A stretch of DNA of 64,000 nucleotides from Alphaproteobacteria bacterium (GCA_017308475.1 JAFKEU010000006.1:186001-250000); one strand, 5' to 3'. Positions 34,123-43,368 are shown, counted from the first letter of the stretch. The notes: a model not told the origin generated them from the sequence alone. Numbers and translations: made by a program.

Positions 34123-35091
34123 TCATCCGGGGGCGCCGGCCGGCCGCGGCCGGCGGCCTGCGCGCATTTCACGCCGGAAGGCCTGGGGCGTGCGGCCGAA
34201 AAAACGGACAAAGGCCTGCCGCATCTGCTCGGCAGTGGTAAAGCCCGCCATGCGGGCGATCTCGTCCAGCGAACGGGCGCTTTCTTCCACGTGCGGCTTG
34301 GCCACTTCCGCCCGTATGCGTTCGATGGCCTTGGCCGGGCTTGTGCCGGTTTCGGCCAGGAAGGCGCGGCTGAACTGGCGCACGCTCAGGCACGCCACCT
34401 CCGCCAGAAGCGGCACCGACAGCCTTTCGCGCACATGGGTGCGCACATAATCCAGTGCCTGGCGGATCCGGTCGGAAGGCGCTTCCAGTTCCAGCAAGGC
34501 CGAATATTGCGACTGGCCGCCCAGCCGGCGGTGATAGACCACCAGCCCCCGCGCGACCCGCTGCGAAACCGCAAGGCCCAGGTCCTCCTCTATCATCGCC
34601 AGCGCCAGGTCGATGCCCGCCGTCGAGCCGGCAGAGGTCCACACGCCGCCATCCTGGATGAAGATGCGGTCGGCATCGACCCGGCAGCCGGCGAAGCGCG
34701 CCTGCAACTCGGCGGCATTTCGCCAGTGCGTGGTGGCCCGCTTGCCGTCCAGCAGCCCGGCCGCGCCAAGCGGGAACGCGCCGGTGCAGACGCTGGTGAC
34801 GCGGCGGGCGCGGCCGGCCAAGCGCCGCAACATGCGGATCGTTTGCGGCTTCGGCATGCGGACGGCCGGGGCGGTGCCGCTCACCACCACCAGCGTGTCG
34901 ATGGCGCCGCGCGACGGCTTGCGGCTGGTCACGACCACGCCGGACGAACTCTTCACCAGGCCGCCGTCCGGCGAGACGATTTCAAACTCATAATGGTCCG
35001 GCTGGATGCCGTTGGCGTCGTGGAAGACGGTCATCGGCCCGCTGAGGTCGAGCATGTCGAAACCGGGATAGATCAGGAAGGTGACGCGCAT
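34123..35091 (-). CDS. GlxA-type AraC-family transcriptional regulator
   Basis: A 322-residue protein from MRVTFLIYPGFDMLDLSGP, chosen as the DJ-1/PfpI domain begins there although the frame is open upstream. The first 190 residues are DJ-1/PfpI-like with VCTGAFPLGAAGLLDGKRATTHW around the nucleophile-elbow Cys. The last 100 residues hold the AraC double HTH: SVPLLAEVACLSVRQFSRAFLAETGTSP and SLDEIARMAGFTTAEQMRQAFVRFFG. Such regulators answer small metabolites. The divergent neighbour is a UrcA-family gene. Confidence 0.87.
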   Translation of the reverse strand: MRVTFLIYPGFDMLDLSGPMTVFHDANGIQPDHYEFEIVSPDGGLVKSSSGVVVTSRKPSRGAIDTLVVVSGTAPAVRMPKPQTIRMLRRLAGRARRVTSVCTGAFPLGAAGLLDGKRATTHWRNAAELQARFAGCRVDADRIFIQDGGVWTSAGSTAGIDLALAMIEEDLGLAVSQRVARGLVVYHRRLGGQSQYSALLELEAPSDRIRQALDYVRTHVRERLSVPLLAEVACLSVRQFSRAFLAETGTSPAKAIERIRAEVAKPHVEESARSLDEIARMAGFTTAEQMRQAFVRFFGRTPQAFRREMRAGRRPRPAGAPG

Positions 35092-35172
35092 GGCCGAATC
35101 CGAGGGATAATCGTCCTTTCGGCAACCAGCGTGCGATGCCACCTTCCGGGTCGTCAAGACGGATAGGACATC

Positions 35173-35499
35173 ATGCTGAAAAAACTTGCGATCATTTGCG
35201 TTGCCATCGCGGCCCTTCAGGCCGCACCGCTTCAGGCAGCGCCTGCCAGCGCCGTGCACGTCGCCGTGCCTTATGGCGACCTCAACCTGGCCAGTGCCCA
35301 GGGCAGGATGGCGCTGCATCGCCGCCTTGAAGTTGCGGCCGGCATGGTGTGCGGCGGCGAGCCGGACATGAAGATGCCGGGCTATCGTGCCTATCGGCGT
35401 TGCGTCTTCGATGCGCTGCAGCGGGCCATCGACAAGGTACCGGCCGGCCGGCCCCAAATGGCAGCCGCCCAGGATCTGACGGTTCAAGCCCGGCGGTAA
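35173..35499 (+). CDS. UrcA-family secreted protein
   Basis: A 108-residue protein with signal peptide (MLKKLAIICVAIAALQAAPLQA). Mature sequence follows the UrcA pattern: VAVPYGDLNLASAQGRMALHRRLEVAAGMVC, then YRRCVFDALQRAI. Two conserved cysteines could form a disulphide. Family function is unknown; it is typical of alphaproteobacteria such as Sphingomonadales and Caulobacterales. It is divergent from the GlxA-type regulator. Confidence 0.84.
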   Translation: MLKKLAIICVAIAALQAAPLQAAPASAVHVAVPYGDLNLASAQGRMALHRRLEVAAGMVCGGEPDMKMPGYRAYRRCVFDALQRAIDKVPAGRPQMAAAQDLTVQARR

Positions 35500-35668
35500 T
35501 TTTCGTCCGGGCGCGCGTTCGGCCGGCCCCGCTGAACCATGCAAATCCATCACGGCCGTGGCGCAACTTCCTTTCTCACGACTTGCTCATACCGGCCATG
35601 CGCCGGGTTCGGTCTTGTCGGACGCGCCGGACGGCCCACATTATTGCCGGTAACGCGGACGCGGGGAC

Positions 35669-36601
35669 ATGGAGCAGATTGCCGGACTGATCGCCGAATT
35701 CGGCCTGCTGGCCGTGTTCGTCAATGTGCTGCTGGACGAAGGCGGCCTGCCGCTGCCTGCCTCCCCGCTGCTGGCGGTGGCGGGCGCCCTGGCCTTTGCC
35801 GGCCATGTCAGCCTGCCGCTGGTGATCGTCGCGGCGGTGGCCGGCAGCTTTGTGGCTGACAATCTCTGGTACTGGACGGCGCGCGCCCGTGGCCGCGGCG
35901 TGCTGGCGCTGCTTTGCAAACTGTCGCTGTCGCCCGATTCCTGCGTGCGCCAGACCGAAACCGTGTTTGCCCGTGTCGGGCCGGCCGCGCTGCTGTTCGC
36001 CAAATTCGCGCCCGGACTGGGCAACATCACCGTGGCGATGTCGGGCATCACGCGCGTGCGGCTGGCGGTGTTCCTGCCGCTGGAGCTGCTGGGTGCAACT
36101 ATCTATCTCAGCGTGCCGGTGCTGCTGGGCTGGCTGTTCCACGACGCGGTGGACAGCGTGCTGACGACGCTGACGCAATTGGGCGAATACGGCCTCCTGC
36201 TGATCGTCTCGGTGCTGGCGGCCTGGCTGGTGTTGCGCTGGTGGGAACGGCGCGCCTTCATCCGCCAGCTGCGCATGGACCGCATCACCGTGGAGGAACT
36301 TGCGGCGCTGATGGCCGACGAGACCAGCCGGCCCGTGATCCTGGACGTGCGTTCCGCCGCGGCGCGGGCGGATGGCGGGGTCATTCCCGGCGCCATCGCC
36401 GCGCACCCTGAAGACATTGACGCGCTGAAGGATCACGACCGCGACGCCGAGATCATCATCTATTGCGCCTGCCCCAACGAGGCGACGGCGGCTCTGGCGG
36501 CCAAGCATCTGAGGCGCGCGGGCTTCCGGCGCATCCGCCCGCTGCTGGGCGGCATCGAAGCCTGGGCCAAGGCCGGCTTCACGCTGGAGCTGCCGATGTG
36601 A
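35669..36601 (+). CDS. DedA-family membrane protein fused to a rhodanese domain
   Basis: A 310-residue protein. Residues 1-195 form the DedA/VTT membrane domain with about five hydrophobic segments, including the GLPLPASPLLAVAGALAFAG re-entrant region and FAPGLGNITVAMSGI. Residues 205-305 are a rhodanese domain with VILDVRSAAARADGGVIPGA and the active-site loop YCACPNEATAA (C266 the candidate persulphide cysteine). DedA proteins act in lipid or proton flux; the rhodanese implies a sulphur or redox link. The two domains are also known fused in other proteobacteria. Confidence 0.86.
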   Translation: MEQIAGLIAEFGLLAVFVNVLLDEGGLPLPASPLLAVAGALAFAGHVSLPLVIVAAVAGSFVADNLWYWTARARGRGVLALLCKLSLSPDSCVRQTETVFARVGPAALLFAKFAPGLGNITVAMSGITRVRLAVFLPLELLGATIYLSVPVLLGWLFHDAVDSVLTTLTQLGEYGLLLIVSVLAAWLVLRWWERRAFIRQLRMDRITVEELAALMADETSRPVILDVRSAAARADGGVIPGAIAAHPEDIDALKDHDRDAEIIIYCACPNEATAALAAKHLRRAGFRRIRPLLGGIEAWAKAGFTLELPM

Positions 36602-36608
36602 CGGCGGA

Positions 36609-37031
36609 TTATTTCGCCGGATTCACGATCACGGCCTGGAAGGCCACCTTGCCGCCGCGGATCACGAAGACGTCATAGCCGGAGATTTCCTGCGCCGTCC
36701 CCTTGAACTGCACCCAGTGCATGATGGTGGTGTCGGGCGAGACCGCGTCGTATCTGGTCTGCATGGTCTTGTTGCCGGGCACGTGATCCTTGTCGGTCAG
36801 CACCGAAAACAGCTTGCGCACGTCCTTGCCCGCGAACACGCCGCTGGGGCTGACCATGCCGGCGGGCGTCACCACCACCGCATCGGGCGCATAGTCGGCC
36901 ATCACGCCGCCCAGGTTGCCGCTCTTCATGTTGGCGACATGGTGGTCGAGAATTCCGCTGACGGACTGGGCGTCGGCGGCACCCGCCAGGAACAGCGTGG
37001 ACACGATGGCGGCGGCGGCAAAGTTCTTCAT
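36609..37031 (-). CDS. Secreted NTF2-like (SnoaL/DUF4440) protein
   Basis: A 140-residue protein with an N-terminal signal (MKNFAAAAIVSTLFLAGAADAQ) and an NTF2-like cone fold: ILDHHVANMKSGNLGGVMADYAPDAVVVTPAGM and the end strand GKVAFQAVIVNP. The family includes ligand-binding and isomerase proteins, so no substrate is assigned. It is convergent with the DedA-rhodanese gene, 7 bp apart. Confidence 0.76.
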   Translation of the reverse strand: MKNFAAAAIVSTLFLAGAADAQSVSGILDHHVANMKSGNLGGVMADYAPDAVVVTPAGMVSPSGVFAGKDVRKLFSVLTDKDHVPGNKTMQTRYDAVSPDTTIMHWVQFKGTAQEISGYDVFVIRGGKVAFQAVIVNPAK

Positions 37032-37087
37032 GGCGGTCTCCCCGTTTTCCGGGGGACGCTAATCCAGCCGCCAATGACTGGCAAATG

Positions 37088-37582
37088 TCAGTTCAGCCGC
37101 TTGGCCCAATAGGTGGGATTATGCGGGTGGTCGTGCACCGGGGCGACGTTGCGAAAGACGATCACCGGCCGCGAGGCGCCCTGCAGCGCCAGTTCCAGCA
37201 GGGGCGCGAACTTGACGCCGGCTTCGCTGCAAATACCGCCCGCCAGCGCCGCCCGCATGGACCGCAGCCAGACCAGGTCGTCGTGACGGCGCTGGCCCGC
37301 GCTCAGCCGGTCGGCCACTTCGTGGAAATGGGTGGAATAGGTCGCAAAGGTGAAGGGCAGATACTGGGCCACCATTCGGACCAGTTCGCCGGCGCCAAGC
37401 GCGCTGGTCGGCACCGTCGTGAAGACGTCGCGGCGCAGGACCTTCACCGATTCCAGAAGCCTGTCAACGGCATCGCCATTTTCGCGCTTGTGATTCTTTT
37501 CGTAGCGCTGCATCGCGGACCTGAGGGCGGCCTCGGTCGCCCGCAATTCGTCCGCCAGAACCACCACCGGATCGATTTCCAT
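37088..37582 (-). CDS. Unknown 164-residue protein
   Basis: From MEIDPVVVLADELRATEAALRSAM; an open frame 27 codons further upstream lacks a better start. The N-terminal half is helical with heptad-like spacing (ELRATEAALRSAMQRYEKNHKRENGDAVDRLLESVKVL), which suggests a coiled coil. The rest has WLRSMRAALAGGICSE. I cannot assign a family. It is divergent from the MFS transporter. Confidence 0.62.
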   Translation of the reverse strand: MEIDPVVVLADELRATEAALRSAMQRYEKNHKRENGDAVDRLLESVKVLRRDVFTTVPTSALGAGELVRMVAQYLPFTFATYSTHFHEVADRLSAGQRRHDDLVWLRSMRAALAGGICSEAGVKFAPLLELALQGASRPVIVFRNVAPVHDHPHNPTYWAKRLN

Positions 37583-37829
37583 GCTCGCTATCCCGCCGGC
37601 TGCGTTAATCAAATCTGAACCGACGATATGAACCGGGGGCGCGCGCAAGCAATTGCAAATCATCCGAACGCCAAGTTACGCACATCTAACGGTTCTATTT
37701 TCCACGAAAAACGAGTCATATGCAGATGTGCGCGCAAAGACTCGTTTCGGATCGGCACATTTTCACGCGATATACACGGCGCAACGGGCATTCGCGCACC
37801 GGGCAAACACAAGGGCGGGGGAATCAGTC

Positions 37830-39077
37830 ATGCAGAATCAGGGAGTGAGTCGCCGCTGGACCGTGCTTCTGCCGGTCATTTTCGTCACCTACAGCCTTGC
37901 CTATCTGGACCGCGCCAATTTCAGTTTCGGCGCCGCCGCCGGCATGGCGGCGGACCTTCACATTACCGGCGAACAGTCCTCGCTGCTGGGTTCGCTGTTC
38001 TTCCTGGGCTACTTCCTGTTCCAGATACCCGGCGCCGTCTATGCCCAGCGTTACAGCGTCAGGAAGCTGATCTTCGCCGGCCTGATCGGCTGGGGCGTCC
38101 TGGCCAGCGCCATGGGCCTGATCAGCAACATCCACCTTCTCTATATCGACCGGTTCCTGCTGGGCGTGGTGGAGAGCGCGGTGCTGCCGGCGCTGCTGAT
38201 TCTGCAGGCGCGCTGGTACACGCGCGGCGAACGGGCCCGTGCCAATGCGCTCCTGGTGATCGGCAATCCCGCCACGCTTCTGTGGATGAGCGTGCTCTCC
38301 GGCTATCTCGCCGCCGGACTGGGCTGGCGCATGATGTTCATCATCGAGGGGCTGCCGCCCATCATCTGGGCCTTTGTCTGGTGGCGCCTGGTGTCCGACC
38401 GTCCTCACGACGCGCGCTGGCTGGAGGACAAGGAACGCACCGCGCTGGAAGAGGCACTGGCGCGCGAGCAGGGCGCCATCGCACCGGTGAAGAACTATGC
38501 GAGCGCCTTCCGCAGCCCGCGGGTGATCTGGCTGTGCGTGCAATACTTTCTATGGAGCCTTGGCCTTTACGGCTTCGTGATCTGGCTGCCTTCCATGCTC
38601 AAGATGGGCCACATAGGCATGGTGGAGGTGGGATGGCTTTCGGCGGCACCCTATCTGGTCGCCATCGTGGCGGAATATTCCGTCTCGGCCCTGTCGGACC
38701 GCATCGGACGGCGCCGTGTCGCCGTCTGGCCGCCGCTGCTGATCGCGGCGCTGGCCTTCTATGGGTCCTACCTGCTGGGCCCGTCGCATTTCTGGGCCGG
38801 TCTGGTGCTGCTGATCGTGGCTGCCGCGGGCATGTATGCGCCTTATGGCCCCTTCTTCGCCTATATCGCCGAATCGCTGCCCGCCAATGTCGCCGGCGGC
38901 GCCATCGCGCTGATCAATTCGATGGGCGCGCTGGGTTCCTTCGCCGGCGCCTATGCGGTGGGGCTGCTCAATGACGTCACCGGCACGAGCGCCATGTCCT
39001 TCCTGCTGATGGCGGCAGCGCTGGCGGCATCGGCCGTCATCACCATGTTCCTGCCCGAGAAGCAGGCGGAGGCATAG
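37830..39077 (+). CDS. MFS transporter (ACS-type anion:cation symporter-like)
   Basis: A 415-residue protein from MQNQGVSRRWTVLLPV, preceded by a GGGGG-rich ribosome site; the open frame further upstream is not supported. Twelve hydrophobic segments are seen. The MFS signature lies in RYSVRKLIFAGLIGWG (loop 2-3). The N-terminal YLDRANFSFGAA is typical of the anion:cation symporter subfamily that imports organic acids or sugar acids. The substrate is unknown. It ends 0 bp from the convergent cupin gene. Confidence 0.84.
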   Translation: MQNQGVSRRWTVLLPVIFVTYSLAYLDRANFSFGAAAGMAADLHITGEQSSLLGSLFFLGYFLFQIPGAVYAQRYSVRKLIFAGLIGWGVLASAMGLISNIHLLYIDRFLLGVVESAVLPALLILQARWYTRGERARANALLVIGNPATLLWMSVLSGYLAAGLGWRMMFIIEGLPPIIWAFVWWRLVSDRPHDARWLEDKERTALEEALAREQGAIAPVKNYASAFRSPRVIWLCVQYFLWSLGLYGFVIWLPSMLKMGHIGMVEVGWLSAAPYLVAIVAEYSVSALSDRIGRRRVAVWPPLLIAALAFYGSYLLGPSHFWAGLVLLIVAAAGMYAPYGPFFAYIAESLPANVAGGAIALINSMGALGSFAGAYAVGLLNDVTGTSAMSFLLMAAALAASAVITMFLPEKQAEA

Positions 39078-39539
39078 CTACTTCTTTTCAGCCGACGCGC
39101 TGGTCAGCGGACAGTCCATGAAGATGGCGATGGTGGCATCGCCTGTCTCCGCCTTGGCGCCGTCATAATGCACGCCGCCCACCAGGTCGGTGATTACCGA
39201 GCCCTTGGGGAAGGGCACGGTATTGTGGTCGGGATCATAGGTATTGCTGGTAGAGACCCACCAGGTGCCGTCCAGCACCACGCCGAAGCGGGCATGCTCA
39301 TGGAAGTGCGGGTGGCTGAAGTGGCCGGGATGCCACTTGATCAACTCCAGGCATGGACCGGCCTGGTCCTTGTTGCCGATGGGCCAAGCCTGGTCCGAGG
39401 CTTCGCCCTTCTGCCATTCGATCTTGTCGGGGGTCAGCCCGATGGCGCGGGCCGGATCGATCGTGGCCTGGGCCTGCGCCAGGGCGGCGCCCGCGCTTGC
39501 GGCCAGAAGCCCTGAAGCAAGGGCAAGCATGCGGATCAT
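39078..39539 (-). CDS. Secreted cupin-domain protein
   Basis: A 153-residue protein from MIRMLALASGLLAASAGAALAQ (signal peptide) with GGGGAG 8 bases upstream. The mature part has a cupin metal site: LIKWHPGHFSHPHFHEHARFGVVLDGTWWVS, with His residues in HPHFHEH, plus VHYDGAKAE. A periplasmic sensor or enzyme is possible. The alternative upstream ATG at 39599 would remove the signal from the N-terminus and is less likely. Confidence 0.77.
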   Translation of the reverse strand: MIRMLALASGLLAASAGAALAQAQATIDPARAIGLTPDKIEWQKGEASDQAWPIGNKDQAGPCLELIKWHPGHFSHPHFHEHARFGVVLDGTWWVSTSNTYDPDHNTVPFPKGSVITDLVGGVHYDGAKAETGDATIAIFMDCPLTSASAEKK

Positions 39540-39733
39540 CGGAACTCTCCCCGAGTCTTGTGTTGTGGAACCGACTATAGGCATGGGCCCGTCCCGCATC
39601 CATATTGCGGATGCGTAACCCGCCCGCCCCGAAACGCCGCGGTTTTGGGGCGAAAAGGCCCGGCGCTCGCTCCCAAACTTGCTCCGTGCGGCCCGGGACT
39701 ATAGGTTCCGCCCGCATTTTCCAAGGTCCGTCC

Positions 39734-40708
39734 ATGCCGCTGCTGCGATTCATCCCGGAAACCACCAATGTGGATTTCGTCAAATACCGGTTCGTGGCGT
39801 TCGGGCTGGACGGGCTTCTGGTCGTTGTCTCGGTGCTCTCCATCTGGCTGCACGGATTCAATCTCGGCATCGACTTCACCGGCGGCGTGCTGATGGAGGT
39901 CAAGGCCGCCCAGACCATCGATATCGGCCCGCTGCGCGCCCAGGTCGACAGCCTGGGCTTTCCCGAAGTCCAGATGCAGTATTTCGGCGGCGGCGAGTGC
40001 GACCGGCCGGTCAACAGTTGCGTGCTGATCCGGGTTCAGCCGCCTGCCGCCAGGGCCGGCCAGGACCAGAACGATGTCGACCAGTCGGTGGCCAGGACCA
40101 TCCGCGCCAAGCTGGGGGAAAGCTACCAGTACCGGCGCACCGATGTGGTGGGACCCAAGGTTTCCAACGAGCTCCTCCATGACGGCGTGATCGCCACGGT
40201 GCTCGCCGTGGTGATGATCTCCGCCTATGTCGCCATCCGGTTCGAATGGCAGTATGGCGTGGGCGCGCTGATCGCCACCGGCCATGACGTCTTCGTCACG
40301 GCGGGGCTTTATTCCTTTCTCAGCTGGGTGGGCTACGACATCGATTTCACCATCAACACCGTGGCCGCGCTGCTGCTGCTGGCGGGCTATTCGATCAACG
40401 ATACGGTGGTGGTGTTCGACCGCCTGCGCGAGAACCGGCGCAAATTCAAGCGCATGTCGCTGCGCGACATGATCAACCTGTCCACCAACCAGATCGCCAC
40501 CCGCACCACGCTGGTGTCGGCGGCCACGGCCCTGTCGGTCGTGCCGCTGCTGTTCGGCGGCGACGTGCTGCTGAACTTCAGCATCGCCATCCTGTTCGGC
40601 ATCGTGGTGGGCACCTTCTCCTCGACCTATGTCGCGGCGATGCTGCTGCTTTACATGCCGGCGGTCGGCGGCCAGGTGGAAGCCAAGGGCGAGGAAGCCG
40701 CGGTATAG
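39734..40708 (+). CDS. secF: Protein translocase subunit SecF
   Basis: A 324-residue protein from MPLLRFIPETTNVDFVKYR. The hallmark GIDFTGGVLMEV follows the first membrane span, and a periplasmic domain and five further spans follow, including YSINDTVVVFDRLREN (the conserved D-D-T-V-V-V-F-D-R-x-R-E-N motif). SecF works with SecD to drive late export of proteins using proton flux. No secD lies upstream here, where one finds a cupin gene. SecF is normally next to secD, so the layout is unusual. Confidence 0.93.
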   Translation: MPLLRFIPETTNVDFVKYRFVAFGLDGLLVVVSVLSIWLHGFNLGIDFTGGVLMEVKAAQTIDIGPLRAQVDSLGFPEVQMQYFGGGECDRPVNSCVLIRVQPPAARAGQDQNDVDQSVARTIRAKLGESYQYRRTDVVGPKVSNELLHDGVIATVLAVVMISAYVAIRFEWQYGVGALIATGHDVFVTAGLYSFLSWVGYDIDFTINTVAALLLLAGYSINDTVVVFDRLRENRRKFKRMSLRDMINLSTNQIATRTTLVSAATALSVVPLLFGGDVLLNFSIAILFGIVVGTFSSTYVAAMLLLYMPAVGGQVEAKGEEAAV

Positions 40709-40717
40709 TTTATCGGG

Positions 40718-40927
40718 CTAGCGGTCTTCGGGAAGCACCAGCCGGCGCACCACCAGTTCGTCGATCTCAAGGCGCTTCATGCGGCTGCGGCCCACCGCCA
40801 GCCGCCCGATGGCCAGCCGCCCGATCGCCATTGCGCCGACCGCAAGGGCTCCCACCGCGATGGCGCCCAGCGCCATCGCCCCGACGCTCGCCGCGGAAAG
40901 GCGCAAGGCGGGTGGTTTTCGGGCCAT
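40718..40927 (-). CDS. Small repeat protein with G-x-L-A-(I/V) units
   Basis: A 69-residue protein. Residues 15-48 are made of near-pentapeptide units (GAMALGAIAVGALAVGAMAIGRLAIGRLAVG), which suggest a small beta-solenoid or a membrane-adjacent helix. The C-terminus SRMKRLEIDELVVRRLVLPE is charged. It follows the EipA gene by 9 bp on the same strand and could be cotranscribed. No family name is certain. Confidence 0.6.
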   Translation of the reverse strand: MARKPPALRLSAASVGAMALGAIAVGALAVGAMAIGRLAIGRLAVGRSRMKRLEIDELVVRRLVLPEDR

Positions 40928-40936
40928 GGGACCTCG

Positions 40937-41524
40937 CTAAAGCGGGAACCAGTCCCGCTCGGCCGTATAGACCTGATACTGCGCGTTGACGCCGGCGCGC
41001 AGGCCCACGCCGGTGCGGATCGGCGCCAGGGTGACGCCGCCGCTGCGCTGATAGTTCACGCCCAGGCCCGCCACGAAATAGAAGCTGCCTTCCACGCCGG
41101 GAAAGCGCTGGAAGAGACGCCTCTCCTCGCGCAGGTTGTAGACCAGCGTGAAGCATTTGGAGGCATTGCCGCCCACATCGAAGCCGATCGACGGGCCGCG
41201 CCAATAGACCTGCTTGGGCGGATACTGCTTGCGGACCAGCCAGCCCGAGCCATAGCGCAGGCCCACCACGAAGGCGCCCGAACCCTCATCGCCCTTGATA
41301 TAGCCGTCGGGCTCGCCCAGATCGGCGAAGATATGCTGCACCGCCTTGGCCATCGCCTCGGTGGTGACGCCGAAAAAATCCGCGCCGGCCTGGGTGATTT
41401 CATTGGCCGTGTATTTGGCGTCTTCGGTGAAATGGTCGGCCCGCGCCGGACCTGTCAGGGTCACCTCGGTCAGGGATGCGGCGCCGAACGCCGCCAGCCC
41501 GCCGATGAATTGTTTCCGGTCCAT
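40937..41524 (-). CDS. eipA: EipA/DUF1134-family envelope protein
   Basis: A 195-residue protein with a Tat/Sec-like signal (MDRKQFIGGLAAFGAASL). The body fits DUF1134: AVQHIFADLGEPDGYIKGDEGSGAFVVGLRYGSG, VYWRGPSIGFDVGGNASKCFTLVYNL, FPGVEGSFYFVAGLGVNYQRSGGVTLAPIRTGVGLRAG. EipA of Brucella is a periplasmic protein needed for envelope integrity. This is a near full-length member, and the order of blocks is as in the family. Divergent from the 76-residue membrane protein. Confidence 0.88.
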   Translation of the reverse strand: MDRKQFIGGLAAFGAASLTEVTLTGPARADHFTEDAKYTANEITQAGADFFGVTTEAMAKAVQHIFADLGEPDGYIKGDEGSGAFVVGLRYGSGWLVRKQYPPKQVYWRGPSIGFDVGGNASKCFTLVYNLREERRLFQRFPGVEGSFYFVAGLGVNYQRSGGVTLAPIRTGVGLRAGVNAQYQVYTAERDWFPL

Positions 41525-41629
41525 AATTGCTCCAAAAACCGAATCAACGCCCCCGACTGGGAAGTTTCACCCAGATTGGGGCAAATTTACAGTCCGTGCG
41601 CGTTCACGATTTGGCATAATGAGGTCGCC

Positions 41630-41860
41630 ATGCGCGACAACCGCCTTACACCCGCAGCCATCCTCACCCTGGTGATCCTGTTCGCCTTCCTGGCCGGGGC
41701 CATCGCCTATGCCATCCATGCCTGGCGCGCCATGGCGGGCGTGCAGATGAGCACGCTGGGCTGGGTTTTCCTGGCCCTGGGCGTGGTGATCACGGTGCTG
41801 CTTGGCGCGGGCCTGATGGCGCTGGTGTTCTATTCCAGCCGCCACGGCATGGACCGCTAG
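41630..41860 (+). CDS. Small two-span membrane protein, unknown
   Basis: A 76-residue protein from MRDNRLTPAAILTLVILFAFLAGAIAYAIHAW, with a second span MSTLGWVFLALGVVITVLLGAGLMALVFY. The intervening loop is short. No conserved domain is recognised. It is divergent from eipA, and the dispersed repeat cluster begins right after its stop. Confidence 0.62.
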   Translation: MRDNRLTPAAILTLVILFAFLAGAIAYAIHAWRAMAGVQMSTLGWVFLALGVVITVLLGAGLMALVFYSSRHGMDR

Positions 41861-42549
41861 GCTGTATCGACATTCGTTTTCCCTCTCCCCTTGTGGGAGA
41901 GGACGCAAAATCTCGCACTTGGCGAAGCGTTGGCGAGCCAAGTGCTTAGATTTTGCTAGGTGAGGGGTTACATCACAACTCACCCCTCACCTGAAAAATC
42001 GATGGGTTCAGCGTCGCCGTCGCTCCGCTAACCCAATGATTTTTCTTCCTCCACTGGGCGTGCTTGGCCGCATGCCCGTCCTTCGGACCCCTCAAGGGGA
42101 GAAGGAAACTGAATTTCACGAATGTCGATTGGGCCCGAAGGCTGGCTCTCTTGCCCGGTTCGCGCGGTCGAAGGGGGCTCAAAATCCAGCCGCGCGTATG
42201 ACCGGCGAATTAAGTACTGTGTCCCCAGAATTCGCCCCTTCGCTTTCCAAACCACGAAGTGAACCAGAATTTCGACGGCGTGCTGGAAGCGATAGCGCGC
42301 GCTTTGTAATGCATTGACCCCTCACCTAGCAAAATCTAAGCACTTGGCTCACTCTGCTTCACCAAGTGCAAGATTTTGCGTCCTCTCCCGCAAGGGGAGA
42401 GGGAAACGAAATTTCAGGAATGTCGACTGGTCCCAAAAGCAGGCTCTCTGGCCTGGACCCCGCGACCGGAGCGGGCTCAAATTCCAGCGGCGCCTATTAA
42501 CAGGCGAATTAATTACTGTGTCCCCGGAATTCAGGATTAGCTTAACCGC
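41861..42549. repeat. Cluster of dispersed inverted and direct repeats
   Basis: Copy A (about 41867-41968) and copy B (about 42317-42426) are inverted copies of a 100-110 bp unit containing CCTCTCCC..GGGAGAGG and TAGCAAAATCTAAGCACTTGG-like blocks (41945-42335 region). A hairpin at 41994-42044 pairs AAAAATC-ATGGGTT with AACCCA-GATTTTT. A 140-bp direct repeat occurs at 42094-42233 and 42392-42532, each ending in an ACTGTGTCCCC motif. No gene is seen. Confidence 0.75.
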
Positions 42550-43368
42550 GTGTCACTCAAACCGGCGCAGGCCAAAGTGATCGAACAATCGGTGAACCTA
42601 AGAGATGCGCTGAGGCTGGCTGTTGATAAATTACCCAGCGAAGTACGGCTCCGAGCGCAGAACGCTTACAACGGCTTCGATCGAGCAAAATTATTATTTA
42701 GCATTGATCGGGAAATGGCGTCCTTCCGCGCTATCACCGCGGAAGAAGAAGCTGCGGCTGCACTTTTTCGCAGCTTGCAATTGAAGGGCTATCCGGGCTC
42801 GGAACTTCTCAATTTGGGAAATCACCAGCACAAGGCAGCACTTGGCCCATTTCTTGCCGCGGTCTCGCAGTCGATGGCGGCTACACCACCACTACAGATT
42901 CAGCTAACGATCGACTTTTCGTTGCCCTCTGTCGATGTACACCTGCCATTGCACAAGAACGGCATTGTGTTTCCAGGCTCGGAGACATTGCGTCTATCGC
43001 TGGTCGAACCTTTAGGGCTAGCAGCACATAAGGTAGATGGATCGCCGTCGACCGATTTCTTCGACAAGTATCTGGATAGGATCGCAAAAGCATCAAATTC
43101 CGCAAACGCACAGCGCCTGATCAAGAGGGAGGCCAACGCCCGTAACACTCTGCTATATGCCTCGGACAATAATCTTCCAAAAAGCAAGGTTACACTGGAT
43201 TCCATTGACGCTCGGCAAAGGCGAGCAGAGATCGCGTTGGGCCTTTGCATTGCGGTTATGCAGACCAACAATCACCAACCGCTTGCCGTGCAGGCCTTGG
43301 CAGCATTCCTTCGCCTTGTGAAAAAATTGTCCCATCGACAGCCCGGACTAAACGGGTCGACGGAATAG
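42550..43368 (+). CDS. Orphan unknown protein flanked by inverted GTGTCCCC repeats
   Basis: A 272-residue protein starting at GTG. Helical, with basic and acidic patches (KLPSEVRLRAQNAYNGFDRAKLLFSIDREMASFR). I recognise no domain; there are no transposase motifs and no nucleic-acid catalytic residues. Its codon use is visibly more AT-rich than the genes on either side, which suggests transfer. It lies between the direct repeat end at 42532 and inverted partner motifs at 43382-43438, as if carried by a small mobile element. Confidence 0.6.
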   Translation: MSLKPAQAKVIEQSVNLRDALRLAVDKLPSEVRLRAQNAYNGFDRAKLLFSIDREMASFRAITAEEEAAAALFRSLQLKGYPGSELLNLGNHQHKAALGPFLAAVSQSMAATPPLQIQLTIDFSLPSVDVHLPLHKNGIVFPGSETLRLSLVEPLGLAAHKVDGSPSTDFFDKYLDRIAKASNSANAQRLIKREANARNTLLYASDNNLPKSKVTLDSIDARQRRAEIALGLCIAVMQTNNHQPLAVQALAAFLRLVKKLSHRQPGLNGSTE

